64,000 nt of DNA, taken from the NCBI RefSeq assembly GCF_013184545.1, contig NZ_JAAOJA010000008.1, positions 1 to 64,000 of the forward strand. The letters are read 5' to 3'. Position 1 is the first letter of the stretch; every line of letters begins with the position of its first letter. The notes under the pieces were generated by a model, which did no database searches, was not told the origin of the DNA, and saw only the letters and a program-made list of their open reading frames with translations. The position numbers and the translations under genes are program-made. Below, piece after piece: positions 44,135 to 52,887 of the stretch. This stretch comes from Pseudomonas tumuqii. GTDB lineage: Bacteria; Pseudomonadota; Gammaproteobacteria; Pseudomonadales; Pseudomonadaceae.

Positions 44135-44866
44135 TTACCACTTGCCAGTGCTCATGCCTCCGTCCACTGCAAGCACGACGCCGGTAGTGAAGTCGGCCTT
44201 GGCCAGGTACAACACCGCCTCGGCAATTTCTTCGACGGTGCCGACACGGCCGGAGGGCGCCAGGTTGTTCAGGAAGTCACGTGCGCTCGGATCGTGCATG
44301 GGGGTATCGATGATGCCAGGTGCGACCGCATTCACCTGAATGTTGTGCGGCGACAGCTCCAGAGCCAGTGCACGGGTCAGGTGATTGACCCCACCCTTGA
44401 TCAGCACCGGAAGCGCTGCGGGAACGGCGATATTGGGCTGGAGGGCGACCGCGGCGGAGACGTTCACGATATGTCCCTGCCCGCGCTCGATCATGTGGGC
44501 GGCAGCCACCTGGGTGCTGTAGACCACGCCCTTGAGGTTGGTATCCAGGAGCGCTTCCAGATCCTCCGGAGTGTATTCAATGAAGGGCTTGGGCAGGAAG
44601 AAGCCGGCATTGTTGACGAGCACTTCGACACTGCCGAAGCGATCGATTGCCGCAGCGAAGAGGTTGCGAGCGGTCGACGGATCGGCAACGTCACCGGTAA
44701 CGCCGACGAAATGGTCGGGGTTGCCCAGGCTATTGGCCGCTTCTTTCAGGCCCTCAGTGGAGCGTGCGCTGCCGACGACGTTGTAGCCGTTGTCGAGGAA
44801 GGCCTTGGCCAGGCCCAGGCCAATACCGCTGGATGCGCCGGTGATGACTACGGTTTTCTTGCTCAT
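44135..44866 (-). CDS. SDR-family protein without the catalytic Tyr
   Basis: 243 residues with the Rossmann signature TGASSGIG (9-16), NNAG, the catalytic Ser region IVNVSAAVALQ and the Lys in VLIKGGVNHLTRALALE. The Tyr normally four residues before this Lys is Pro (LPVLIK), and no other Tyr is near. Relatives with this change are annotated as SDR oxidoreductases, so activity is uncertain. GAGGAA precedes ATG 44866. Its upstream region (44941-45014) is nearly the same as that of the LysR/DsbA divergent promoter at 49846-49920. Confidence 0.88.
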   Translation of the reverse strand: MSKKTVVITGASSGIGLGLAKAFLDNGYNVVGSARSTEGLKEAANSLGNPDHFVGVTGDVADPSTARNLFAAAIDRFGSVEVLVNNAGFFLPKPFIEYTPEDLEALLDTNLKGVVYSTQVAAAHMIERGQGHIVNVSAAVALQPNIAVPAALPVLIKGGVNHLTRALALELSPHNIQVNAVAPGIIDTPMHDPSARDFLNNLAPSGRVGTVEEIAEAVLYLAKADFTTGVVLAVDGGMSTGKW

Positions 44867-44940
44867 GATCTGTTTCCTCACGGGGATGGTCGGGGGACTT
44901 GCTGGTAGCAGCCAGGTTCTGAAGGTGAGCTGCTAGTGAG

Positions 44941-45014
44941 GTGGACTATATTTATGATTAATTTGCGGATAAACCATGCGCCTTTAACTTCAGTTGATAC
45001 ACGGTGTAACTAAT
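44941..45014. promoter_or_regulatory. Duplicated promoter/operator region, copy 1
   Basis: GTGGACTATATTTATGATTA, GCGGATAAA and TTCAGTTGATACACGGTGTA align with 49848-49915. GTTGATAC and GTGTAAC form an imperfect dyad of LysR type. It lies 75 bases upstream of the SDR gene. On the other side, where a LysR gene would start, only a short unrelated frame remains. Confidence 0.6.
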
Positions 45015-45264
45015 TGAATGAGTACTCTTGCCCATGAATGGGATCGTTCTGGGGGGGCGTTAAGGGGAATGCTCGGGTGCCCCTGGCGGACGGCAAAGGC
45101 AGATCGCAGGTCATCGTTTGTGGATCGACACACGCCCGGGCCGATGACCATTCCCTCTTGCATGGGCATAGGCCACAAGGCCAGAGGAGGGTAGGCCCCG
45201 ATCGCAGAGCGCTGCTAAACGGTTGATTCACCGCACAAGCGGTGCGAGCGTGCCGGGGCTGTGC

Positions 45265-46296
45265 CTATCGGGCGTAGGCGGTTCTATAGGCGAACAGCCC
45301 GGGTATTCCGCCGGTCATGATGAACAGGACATTGCTGCCGGCGGAAAGCTCGCCACTGGCAATGGACTCGAGCAAGCCGGCGAATGCCTTGCCGCCATAG
45401 ACCGGATCGGTCAGCAGCCCTTCCTGGGAGGCCAGGGTCCTGGTGGCTGCGAGCATGCTGGCCGTTGGGGCGCCGTAGGCGTCTCCTCGTTGAGAGCCAT
45501 CGATTTGCACCGCCTCGGGGGGCAGCTCCGTGCTACTACCGAGTAGTTTCATGACATCCCGGGTTTTGTCCCGCGTCACTTCAAGCGTTTCCCCTGCCGT
45601 GCCCAGTACGGAATAACCCAGCACCTGGGTTGATGAACCGGCAATAGTGAGTCCTGCCAAGAGGCCTGAATGGGTTCCGCTGCTGCCGTTGGGGACGATG
45701 ATCCGGTCGAACTGCAGGCCGAGGGTGTCGGCTTGCCCAAGGACTTCGGCCGCGCAGGCCGCATATCCCAGGCTTCCGCGCGGGCTCGAGCCACCCAGAG
45801 GCATGAGGAAGGGTTTCCGGCCCTGCCGCCGCTGCCGCTCGACCAGCTCCAACGCATAGATCTCGGCGGTTACCCCTGCGGGCAGCTGATGAACGCTGGT
45901 ACCGAAGAGTTCGTCGAGCAGCACGTTGCCATTGTGGCGATAGTCGTCATCGTCACGAATCGGCGACGGGGTCAGGATCAGCTCGCAGGCCAGGCCGTGG
46001 CGGGCGGCGACTGCCGCTGTCAGCCGGGCATGATTGGATTGCAGGCCACCCCAGGTCACCAAGGTAGCGGCTGCGCAGGCCAGCGCTTCACCCAGCAGGA
46101 ACTCGAGCTTGCGCAGATTGTTGCCACCACCGCCCAACCCGGTCAAGTCGTCCCGCTTCACGTAGATGTTGCACCCTCTCATGCCGGGCAAGGCGCTGAG
46201 CCGCGACAGCTTCTGGATCGGCGTTGGGCCTTCCAGCAGGGCGATTCGCGGATAGGCCGACAGGGCACTTTCCAGGTGTTTGATGTCGTCTCGCAT
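45265..46296 (-). CDS. PLP-dependent ACC deaminase/D-cysteine desulfhydrase family enzyme
   Basis: 343 residues of the tryptophan-synthase-beta fold: LEGPTPIQKLSRLS, YVKRDDLTGLGGGGNN with PLP Lys63 in NNLRKLEFLLGEAL, GGLQSNHARLTAAVA (substrate and phosphate loop) and NGSSGTHSGLLAGL. It removes ammonia from small amino acids such as D-cysteine or 1-aminocyclopropane-1-carboxylate; which one cannot be fixed by reading alone, though QSNHAR fits D-cysteine desulfhydrase-like members. GAGGAAG precedes ATG 46296. It is last in a run of same-strand redox genes. Confidence 0.88.
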   Translation of the reverse strand: MRDDIKHLESALSAYPRIALLEGPTPIQKLSRLSALPGMRGCNIYVKRDDLTGLGGGGNNLRKLEFLLGEALACAAATLVTWGGLQSNHARLTAAVAARHGLACELILTPSPIRDDDDYRHNGNVLLDELFGTSVHQLPAGVTAEIYALELVERQRRQGRKPFLMPLGGSSPRGSLGYAACAAEVLGQADTLGLQFDRIIVPNGSSGTHSGLLAGLTIAGSSTQVLGYSVLGTAGETLEVTRDKTRDVMKLLGSSTELPPEAVQIDGSQRGDAYGAPTASMLAATRTLASQEGLLTDPVYGGKAFAGLLESIASGELSAGSNVLFIMTGGIPGLFAYRTAYAR

Positions 46297-46406
46297 GTAG
46301 GCTTCCTCGCGGGTGGCAAAGAGCATAGTCGCGGCCGGGGGCGCAGGGGGAGGGCACTTCAGACCCGGGCACATCGCTGGCGATCATCCCTGGCGCCAAT
46401 GCTGGT

Positions 46407-47060
46407 TCAGCGGTCCGCTTGAGCCGCGACCTGTCGCAAAGCCTGCTCGAAGTAGTCGACCGATTGCGCGCCGATGATCAGCTGCCGGCCATCGATGATT
46501 AGCGCAGGCACCGCGTGAATGCCCCGGCGGGTGAAGAAACGTTCGCGCTCGCGCACCTCGTTGGCGAATCGGTTCGAGGCCAGTACCTCGCGCGCCTGAT
46601 CTCTGGGCAGACCAGCCTCGTCGGCGAGTTCGGCCAGCGTCGCATGATCGCTGATGTCTTTGCCGTCGGTGAAATACGCGTGGAACAGGGCGTGGGCGAG
46701 ACGGCGTTGACACCCCTCGGCCCTGGCCCAGTACATCAGGCGATGCGCATCGAAGGTGTTGAAGAAGTGCGTGCGCTTCTCCAGGTCGAAGTGGAAGCCC
46801 ACCTCTCGACCGTGATCGCGAATGCTGGCCTGACTGCGCGCGATATCGTCCGCGCTGCTGCCGTACTTCTGCATGATGTGCTCGACTGCGTTCTGGCCGC
46901 CCGCAGGCATATACGGGTTCAGCTCGAACGGCTCGAAGTTGAGTTCGACTGCCACAATCCTGGGCAGACGCTGAATAGCGAGCTCCAGGGCTCCCAGGCC
47001 AACTGCACACCATGGGCAAACTGGGTCGGAGCGGACGTCGATGCGAATAGCTGTACTCAT
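46407..47060 (-). CDS. DsbA-family oxidoreductase, FrnE-like
   Basis: 217 residues with an N-terminal DsbA-type CxxC (RSDPVCPWCAVGLGALE, Cys15 and Cys18), a helical insertion and a cis-Pro region GIHAVPALIIDG. It has no signal peptide, like FrnE, which acts as a cytoplasmic disulfide isomerase or thiol oxidoreductase in stress or polyketide loci. It follows the flavodoxin-fold gene by 20 bases on the same strand and is likely in the same operon. Confidence 0.9.
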   Translation of the reverse strand: MSTAIRIDVRSDPVCPWCAVGLGALELAIQRLPRIVAVELNFEPFELNPYMPAGGQNAVEHIMQKYGSSADDIARSQASIRDHGREVGFHFDLEKRTHFFNTFDAHRLMYWARAEGCQRRLAHALFHAYFTDGKDISDHATLAELADEAGLPRDQAREVLASNRFANEVRERERFFTRRGIHAVPALIIDGRQLIIGAQSVDYFEQALRQVAAQADR

Positions 47061-47080
47061 GGGGTGACCTCCGTGGTCGG

Positions 47081-47689
47081 TCAGGCGACCAGACGCTGGG
47101 CAAGGCTGCGACGACCCTCTGCCAGTTCATGGGATACGCGTGCCACACGGGCTCCCAGATGCTCGGCAGTCAAAATGTCGGGATGCTTGGGCGCGACCTC
47201 CGGACCCTCGTCGTAGTTGGACTGCGCACCTACGCCAAGGAAGTAGGTATCCCGGTTCATCATGTTCTCCGTAGTGGTCGAGCTGTTGTGCCCCGGAGGG
47301 AGGCCCAGATTGATCCAGTGCATGGCGTGCCGGGCGGCGAAGATGCTCAGTTGCTGTAGCGTTGCCAATTTGTCGCCCGAGCGCGACGCCGCATTGGTGA
47401 AACCAGCGGCGACCTTGTTGGCCCAGAGCCCTCCTTTGGCGAAAACCTGGTGCGAGGTGGCGTCCATGAAGGCTTTGAACTGGGCCGAGACGCTGCCCAT
47501 GTAGGTGGGCGAGCCAAAAACGATGGCGTCGACCTGCTCCAGAGTCTGCCAATGCTGGTCGATGTCTCCGACCCGGATCAGCAGGCTTTGGGTGTTGGTC
47601 GTACTCTCCACCCCGCGGGCAACGGCTTGCGCAATGCGGGCGGTGTGCCCATAGCTGCTGTGATAGATGACTGCAACGGTAATGCTCAT
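47081..47689 (-). CDS. Flavodoxin-fold NAD(P)H oxidoreductase (WrbA-like)
   Basis: 202 residues: FMN phosphate-binding loop YHSSYGHTARIAQAV (about 8-22), SPTYMGSVSAQFKAFMDAT and KVAAGFTNAAS are typical of WrbA/NQO-like flavoproteins that reduce quinones or nitro compounds by two electrons. I chose ATG 47689; the frame extends upstream only to a TTG at 47701. Placed between the tautomerase and FrnE-like genes, all on the minus strand. Confidence 0.9.
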   Translation of the reverse strand: MSITVAVIYHSSYGHTARIAQAVARGVESTTNTQSLLIRVGDIDQHWQTLEQVDAIVFGSPTYMGSVSAQFKAFMDATSHQVFAKGGLWANKVAAGFTNAASRSGDKLATLQQLSIFAARHAMHWINLGLPPGHNSSTTTENMMNRDTYFLGVGAQSNYDEGPEVAPKHPDILTAEHLGARVARVSHELAEGRRSLAQRLVA

Positions 47690-47765
47690 ATCGGTGCTCA
47701 ACTCACTGGTGTCGGTTAGCGCCCCCGGCCGGTCCGTGACTGGCCGGGTCTGGTTCAGGTGAATG

Positions 47766-47972
47766 TCACCCCTGTTCGTTCTTTCGGTACTCGGTTGTGG
47801 TCATTCCGGCATAGCCCCAGTTATCGGTATCGACTTCTTCGATGACGATATGGGTGAGGTCAGGGCGCTTGCCCAGCACTCGTTGCAGGGTGTCGGTGAT
47901 CTCGGCGATGACCTGGGCTTTTTGCTCCCGGGTAACCCCGTCACGGGTGATGCGAACGCTTACAAAGGGCAT
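47766..47972 (-). CDS. 4-oxalocrotonate tautomerase-like protein
   Basis: 68 residues, the usual length of this family, with Pro directly after the initiator Met (catalytic Pro1 after Met removal) and the pattern MPFVSVRITRDGVTREQKAQ. Tautomerases move keto/enol protons; some have dehalogenase or other side activities. It lies 25 bases after the quinone reductase-like gene and 76 before the flavodoxin-fold gene on the same strand. Confidence 0.9.
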   Translation of the reverse strand: MPFVSVRITRDGVTREQKAQVIAEITDTLQRVLGKRPDLTHIVIEEVDTDNWGYAGMTTTEYRKNEQG

Positions 47973-47997
47973 GATGAACCTCCATGGAGAGGGTGGT

Positions 47998-49032
47998 TTA
48001 GTGGCACCATGGCAGCAGGACTACGCCGCCCTTGGCCCGGTTGGCCGCAACTAGCTGGTGGGCCTGCGCGGCTTCGCTGAGTGGAAGCACTGTGTCCACC
48101 ACCGGTCGTATGTGACCGGCACGAACACGATGCATCCAGGTTCTGAGGTCCTCGATGTCGGCCATCAAGGTTCCTCTGATCTGTTTCTGGGCATTGAAGA
48201 AACGACGGATATCAAAGCTGACTTCCGAACCGGCCATGAATCCCATGGCGACCACGATGCCGAATGGGCGTACGGCATCGATGGTGCGCTCGAAACCAGG
48301 TCCGCCGAGGCAATCGATCGCCACATCGACACCTTCGCCTCGGGTCCATTGCTGGATGGCTTCGGCAAAGTCCTCTTCGCCAGTATCGATAACTTTGTCT
48401 GCACCGACCTGGCGAGCGACGGACGCTGCAGCAGCGCTGCGCACGGTGGTGGCGACCATGGCGCCGAGGGCTTTCGCCACCTGAATGCTCATGGAGCCGG
48501 TTCCCGAGGCGCCTGCATGAATCAGTACTTTATCGCCGAGCTTGATTTCGCCAACGGTTTGAACCGCCCGAATCGCCGCCAGGAGCATGAGCGGCAGTGT
48601 TGCGGCCTGCTCAGGAGGCAGCCCGGAGGTATCCGCAATCACCCAGGTTTCGGGCAGCACGATGTACTGGGCGTAGGTTCCCGAGGCATCCAGGCCGAGC
48701 AGGGCATAGCTGGGTGCGGCGGTGGCGGGGCGGATAGCCCACTCGGCCGGATTGGTTGGATAGCCGGGCATGGCAATCACCCGATCCCCGACCGTATGGT
48801 TCACCGCTCCGGGCCCGAGCTCGGCGATCTCGCCTACAGCGGCCGTTCCGAGGACGTGCGGAAGCGTCATGGTGGTTGGGATATCACCTTGGCGGATGTA
48901 ATGATCGAGGCGATGCACCATAATCGCTAGAACTTTGATCAGCACCTGCCCAGGCCCAGGTCGGGGGGTGGGCAGGTCCACAAGTTCGATCACCTCTGGC
49001 CCCCCGAAACGGGTAACGACAGCAGCCTTCAT
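47998..49032 (-). CDS. Zinc-free MDR-family quinone oxidoreductase-like protein
   Basis: 344 residues of the medium-chain dehydrogenase/reductase superfamily: MKAAVVTRFGGPEVIELVDL at the start, LPHVLGTAAVGEIAELGPG, and the NADPH-binding region VLIHAGASGTGSMSIQVAKA. The structural zinc Cys cluster is absent, as in quinone reductases, though HVLG-type members differ in substrate. Together with the neighbouring flavodoxin-fold protein it suggests electrophile or quinone detoxification. It starts 20 bases after the DsbA-type pseudogene. Confidence 0.88.
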   Translation of the reverse strand: MKAAVVTRFGGPEVIELVDLPTPRPGPGQVLIKVLAIMVHRLDHYIRQGDIPTTMTLPHVLGTAAVGEIAELGPGAVNHTVGDRVIAMPGYPTNPAEWAIRPATAAPSYALLGLDASGTYAQYIVLPETWVIADTSGLPPEQAATLPLMLLAAIRAVQTVGEIKLGDKVLIHAGASGTGSMSIQVAKALGAMVATTVRSAAAASVARQVGADKVIDTGEEDFAEAIQQWTRGEGVDVAIDCLGGPGFERTIDAVRPFGIVVAMGFMAGSEVSFDIRRFFNAQKQIRGTLMADIEDLRTWMHRVRAGHIRPVVDTVLPLSEAAQAHQLVAANRAKGGVVLLPWCH

Positions 49033-49052
49033 GGTCGAGCCTCCGACTGGGG

Positions 49053-49701
49053 TCAGGCCGTCGCGGTGGGGCGGTAGCCCACTCGCTCGAGGACCAGTTG
49101 CAGGTTCTGCTCCAGCTCGCGGGCAGCCGTATAGCCCGCAGCCACGGTGTGCCGCTGTCCGTTCACCTCCAGCAGCAAGGCCGGAAAACTGGAGACCCCC
49201 CAGCTCCTCGCCTTGAGGAAATCCTGCCGGGTTTCGCTAATGCTGGTCTCGTCCGTCCAGATCACCAGGAAGGCGTCTCTGGTGGTGGGATAGCCCTGGT
49301 TGGTCATGGCCTGCGCCGCGACCGCCACCAGCACGTCGCCACTGGTGGTATCTCTTCCATAGACGTAGAAGGCCTCCTGCAGGCGGCGGAACAGCGGCAG
49401 TAACGCCATGCCCGGCGCAAGCCACGGCCCGGCAGGCGGGCTCGGTGTCGTACACGAAGTTCTCCAGGGCAACGAAGGCTTCACGGTTGAAGATCAAGCC
49501 ACTGAGTCTTTCAACACGTGCCCAGTGACCGAGCCGGAACTGCTTCATCTCGTCGGTCATGATGGCGGTGTCGCCCGCCCGTACGCCTCCGACGACTATC
49601 TGCAGCGGCAGTTGGGGATACGCCGCGGTAAGGGCGGCCAGCTCCTTGCCGAACCCGTAGCACCAGGAACACATGGGGTCGGCGACATAAATCAGGTTCA
49701 T
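49053..49701 (-). pseudogene. DsbA-family protein, frameshifted
   Basis: From ATG 49701 the frame gives MNLIYVADPMCSWCYGFGKE with a CSWC redox motif and VVGGVRAGDT, typical of the FrnE/DsbA-like family. At about 49410-49415 the coding frame shifts: the first frame continues into nonsense, while the other frame from MALLPLFRRLQEAFYVYGRD to the C-terminus (SSFPALLLEVNGQ, cis-Pro region) is normal. Deleting one G in the GCCGGGCATG run would restore the gene, so this is a one-base insertion or a sequencing error. It is first of the minus-strand operon, facing LysR. Confidence 0.85.
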
Positions 49702-49845
49702 CCGGGCAATCCTCTCGACTGGTTGGCTCGGCGACCGTCGATGCAGTGAGTTCTCGCAAACATCCAGCCAATCGACCGTCCAGTATTCGGAAGGGCAACT
49801 CACGCGATGGCGCCGAGTTCAGCACGCACCGGGTTCGTCGTCGTT

Positions 49846-49920
49846 GGGTGAACTATATTTGTGCATGATTCTTGGATAAATGTAGGATCTGACACTTCAG
49901 TTGATACCTGGTGTAACTAA
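49846..49920. promoter_or_regulatory. Divergent promoter/operator region, copy 2
   Basis: Between the DsbA-type pseudogene (minus) and the LysR gene (plus, starting 49923). GTGAACTATATTTGTG, TTGGATAAAT and TTCAGTTGATACCTGGTGTA align with 44940-45008. The dyad GTTGATAC/GTGTAAC ends 7 bases from the LysR start, a position suited to autorepression. Confidence 0.6.
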
Positions 49921-49922
49921 TC

Positions 49923-50843
49923 GTGAAGCGCCACTTTGATGACCTTCAGCTAGGCAGCATCGAACTCTTTTGCCTGGCGGCAGAAGAGGGGAGTTTTACC
50001 GCTGCCGCGCTTGCTGCGGGCGTCACCCCAGCGGCTGTGAGCCGGTCAATCTCCCGGCTTGAGGAGCGCCTGGCGACGCGGCTGTTCGTCAGAACGACCC
50101 GCAGCATTCGGTTGACGGAGAGCGGGCGAGCATACTTTGAACAGTGCCGCCAGGCCCTGACCCAGCTGGTGGAGGCTGAACGTGAAGTGATGGGCAAGCA
50201 GCTCGAGCCGACGGGTGAGCTGCGCATCAGCATTCCGACCACCTACGGTCACTACCGGATCCTTCCGCTGCTGCCCCGCTTCAGGGAGCGTCATCCGGGA
50301 GTGAAGGTCGACATCCATCTGAGCAACAGGAACATAGATTTCGTGGCGGAGGGCTATGACCTGGCGATCCGAGTGCGCGCGTTGCCCGACTCGACGCTCA
50401 TCGCGCGCCACCTCGAGGATGCCCGGCTGGTGGTGGTGGCCACGCCGGAATACCTGACCCGGATTGCTACCCCGACGAGCCTGGAAGACCTTGGCAGTTG
50501 CGACTGTATCCAGTTCGAGTTGCCCAGCAGCGGTCGGCGCATCCCCTGGCTGTTCAGCGAGCACGGGAAGGATCGCGAGATCCTCGCCGCGGGCAATTAC
50601 TGTTGCTCCGACGATGTTCTCGGCGGTGTGACCCTGGTCAAGAGTGGCGCGGGGCTGTTTCAAACCTATCGCTTCATCGTCGAGCGGGAACTGGAGGAGG
50701 GGAGCCTGATGGAGGTTCTCCAGGAGTTCGGTGGCCGGTCCAGGCCCTTCACCCTGCTGTACTCGCACGGACGCCACGTTCCGTTACGCCTGCGTGCTTT
50801 TGTCGATTTCCTAATGGAGTGCAAACGCCAATGGAATACCTGA
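49923..50843 (+). CDS. LysR-family transcriptional regulator
   Basis: 306 residues from GTG 49923: helix-turn-helix FCLAAEEGSFTAAALAAGVT (about 17-36), AAVSRSISRLEERL, and a CrgA-like effector domain (GELRISIPTTYGHYRILPLL; NRNIDFVAEGYDLAIRV). It diverges from the redox operon 49701-45265 and is its likely regulator. The C-terminal 80 residues are closely similar to the fragment at 29951-30196. An IS3 remnant starts 74 bases after its stop. Confidence 0.9.
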   Translation: MKRHFDDLQLGSIELFCLAAEEGSFTAAALAAGVTPAAVSRSISRLEERLATRLFVRTTRSIRLTESGRAYFEQCRQALTQLVEAEREVMGKQLEPTGELRISIPTTYGHYRILPLLPRFRERHPGVKVDIHLSNRNIDFVAEGYDLAIRVRALPDSTLIARHLEDARLVVVATPEYLTRIATPTSLEDLGSCDCIQFELPSSGRRIPWLFSEHGKDREILAAGNYCCSDDVLGGVTLVKSGAGLFQTYRFIVERELEEGSLMEVLQEFGGRSRPFTLLYSHGRHVPLRLRAFVDFLMECKRQWNT

Positions 50844-50916
50844 GCGTCGGCCCAGCGTCGGCCCATGATGGTGAGCGTTATGAGGTCCGTCTGTGCGAAA
50901 CCAGAATAACGACCAT

Positions 50917-51193
<277 letters not shown>

Positions 51194-51263
51194 AGCACTC
51201 CCCACTTTTGAAGATTACTGCTGGGAATTTTCGATCTTTAGTTCGGTGTACTACTAAATACAT

Positions 51264-51289
51264 ATTGCATCGGTAAGCCGACATGCAAT
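51264..51289. promoter_or_regulatory. Dyad upstream of phaR
   Basis: ATTGCATCGG and CCGACATGCAAT are near-inverted arms about 100 bases before the phaR start, in an AT-rich stretch (51196-51330) that probably holds its promoter. The binding protein is unknown. Confidence 0.35.
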
Positions 51290-51387
51290 TTAACATAATA
51301 TACATTATGCGAAGTAATAGGCTTGGCTACCGCGGCAGTTAGTAGGATAAGATGCCTGCAACCCAGGCTCGCCGTGAGAAGCCCCAC

Positions 51388-51909
51388 ATGACAGATAGCA
51401 GTCGGAACAATACTCTCCGCCTCATCAAGAAATACGCCAACCGCCGCTTGTATGACACTCACACGAGCAGCCACTTGACCCTTGCGGATGTCCGTCAGCT
51501 GGTGATCGAGAATGTTCCCTTCCAGGTGGTCGACGCCAAGAGCGGTGAGGACCTGACCCGGAGCATCTTGCTGCAGATCATTCAAGAGGCCGAAAGCGAC
51601 GGCGAGCCGATCTTCTCCATAGAGATGCTCACGGGCATCATCCGCTTCTATGGTCCTTTCCAGGGAATCCTCGGCAGCTACCTGGACAAGAGCATCCAGA
51701 CGGTCATCGACATCCAGTCGCAAACGGGTGCTCAGTCCTCCGAGGCCTGGAGCGAGTTCATGCACCAGCAGGCACCGGTCATGCAGGATCTGATGCGCCA
51801 ATACGTCGAGCAATCGAAGGCGCTGTACCTGAACACACAAAATCTCTTCGGCCTGTTCGGCGGCGTGCCGCCTGGCGCCGGACGCAAAAAAAATGGTGAT
51901 GGGGAATGA
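51388..51909 (+). CDS. phaR: Polyhydroxyalkanoate synthesis repressor PhaR
   Basis: PhaR represses phasin and PHA genes and binds the polymer itself. The 173 residues carry the N-terminal DNA-binding domain (LRLIKKYANRRLYDTHTSSH, LTLADVRQLVIE) and the repeated PHA-accumulation domain (FQVVDAKSGEDLTRSILLQI, FSIEMLTGIIRFYGPFQGIL). I chose ATG 51388 (MTDSSRN); ATG 51352 is in frame but atypical. The phasin gene is convergent 35 bases away. In related Pseudomonas PHB loci this gene is called phbF. Confidence 0.94.
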   Translation: MTDSSRNNTLRLIKKYANRRLYDTHTSSHLTLADVRQLVIENVPFQVVDAKSGEDLTRSILLQIIQEAESDGEPIFSIEMLTGIIRFYGPFQGILGSYLDKSIQTVIDIQSQTGAQSSEAWSEFMHQQAPVMQDLMRQYVEQSKALYLNTQNLFGLFGGVPPGAGRKKNGDGE

Positions 51910-51921
51910 CCCATCACCATC
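51893..51921. terminator. Hairpin between phaR and phasin gene
   Basis: ATGGTGATGGGG and ACCCATCACCAT pair around AATG, overlapping the last codons of phaR. It lies between two converging genes and probably serves both. Confidence 0.6.
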
Positions 51922-51944
51922 TGTGCAAGCGTTTCTAAGACGAC

Positions 51945-52514
51945 TTACTTGCTACCGCCAGCCGCCTTCTTGCCCGCTTCACGGGTGGCTTGCTCGGCGG
52001 CAGAGGTCGCGGCGGCGACGCTGCTTTCGGCGACTTCGGCCGCCTGCTTGGCGGCTTTCTGGGCGCTTTCATAAACGCTGCCCGCATTCGCCAGCGCCGT
52101 CTTGAACACCGCCACGGCAGGTTCGCAGCCAGCTGGCGCATTCTGGCCGATCACATCCATCAACTCCTGCACCTGTTTGGTGCCCTCCTCGACCTGGCGC
52201 TCGGCCAGTTTGCTGATTTCCGACTGAGTGCCGGAGATCAGCGCATATACCTGGCTATTGAACTCTTTCAGGCGTTTGGCCTGCACCGTCGGCTGGACCA
52301 GGGAAGCTTGCAGCTCGGCGAAGCCTTGGGGAGTGCTCACCGCTAGCAGCTTGCGGAAACTGTCGAACTGTTCCTCGCTGGAAGCGCGCAGGGTTTTGAA
52401 CTGCAGTTGACTGAGCTGTTCGACGCCCTCGAAGACCTTGGCGCTGATTTGCTGCAGCAGGTCGAGATTGCTTTTCTGGGCGCTTTGCAACTTTTCCGGG
52501 TCAAAAAAAGACAT
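51945..52514 (-). CDS. phaP: Phasin (PHA granule surface protein)
   Basis: 189 residues from ATG 52514 (AGGAGT upstream), starting MSFFDPEKLQSAQKSNLDLL. Amphipathic helices are followed by an Ala-rich C-terminus (AAKQAAEVAESSVAAATSAA, EQATREAGKKAAGG), typical of phasin-family proteins that coat PHA granules. Its upstream region holds a long inverted repeat that is probably the PhaR operator. Confidence 0.93.
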   Translation of the reverse strand: MSFFDPEKLQSAQKSNLDLLQQISAKVFEGVEQLSQLQFKTLRASSEEQFDSFRKLLAVSTPQGFAELQASLVQPTVQAKRLKEFNSQVYALISGTQSEISKLAERQVEEGTKQVQELMDVIGQNAPAGCEPAVAVFKTALANAGSVYESAQKAAKQAAEVAESSVAAATSAAEQATREAGKKAAGGSK

Positions 52515-52596
52515 GTTTGGATACTCCTGGCAATGGGAGGGCCGACATGGCCCTGACACGCGAAAGCTACTCTACTCAGTCATCGCGTTGAGTCTT

Positions 52597-52647
52597 ATGT
52601 TGCAGTGCACAAAATAGGTTTGCAAGCATTTTTGTGCGCTGCAACAT
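52597..52647. promoter_or_regulatory. Inverted-repeat operator upstream of phasin (probable PhaR site)
   Basis: ATGTTGCAGTGCACAAAA at 52597-52614 and TTTTGTGCGCTGCAACAT at 52630-52647 are 18-base inverted arms with one mismatch and a 15-base spacer, 83 bases before the phasin start. Each arm contains TG-N-TGC-N3-GCA, resembling the site described for PhaR/PhbF proteins. Confidence 0.65.
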
Positions 52648-52754
52648 AATATTCTCCGCTCTCTAAAGGCTAGACCTGCAGCATCTACGGCCCGCCTGGA
52701 CAGCCCTCGGCCGTGCACAAGCGCCAGGGTTGGTTCGTGTGTGATAGTCTTTTT

Positions 52755-52764
52755 TGCAGAGCAA
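52755..52764. promoter_or_regulatory. TGC-N3-GCAA half-operator (possible PhaR site)
   Basis: TGCAGAGCAA within TTTTTGCAGAGCAAAAC fits the PhaR-type half-site. It lies between the phasin promoter and the AraC gene end; which transcript it would affect is unclear. Confidence 0.35.
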
Positions 52765-52838
52765 AACAAAGGATTACATTCATTTCAACGCCCCCCGTTC
52801 TGCGCCAAGAGGCGATCTCAGAAACGGTGAAAATATCG

Positions 52839-52868
52839 AGCACCGTCACCGCAGGCGGGTGCTTTTTC
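52839..52868. terminator. Hairpin downstream of the AraC regulator
   Basis: AGCACC and GGTGCT flank a GC-rich loop 20 bases beyond the AraC-family gene stop (minus strand). A T run follows on the plus side and a weaker one on the minus side. Confidence 0.5.
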
Positions 52869-52887
52869 ACACCTGCTCAGCCTAGAC

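Noticed and set aside
44990..45231. Possible small genes in the gap between the SDR and PLP enzyme genes
   Set aside because: Short frames on both strands lack start signals and recognisable sequence; the gap is better explained by a lost LysR gene next to the duplicated promoter.
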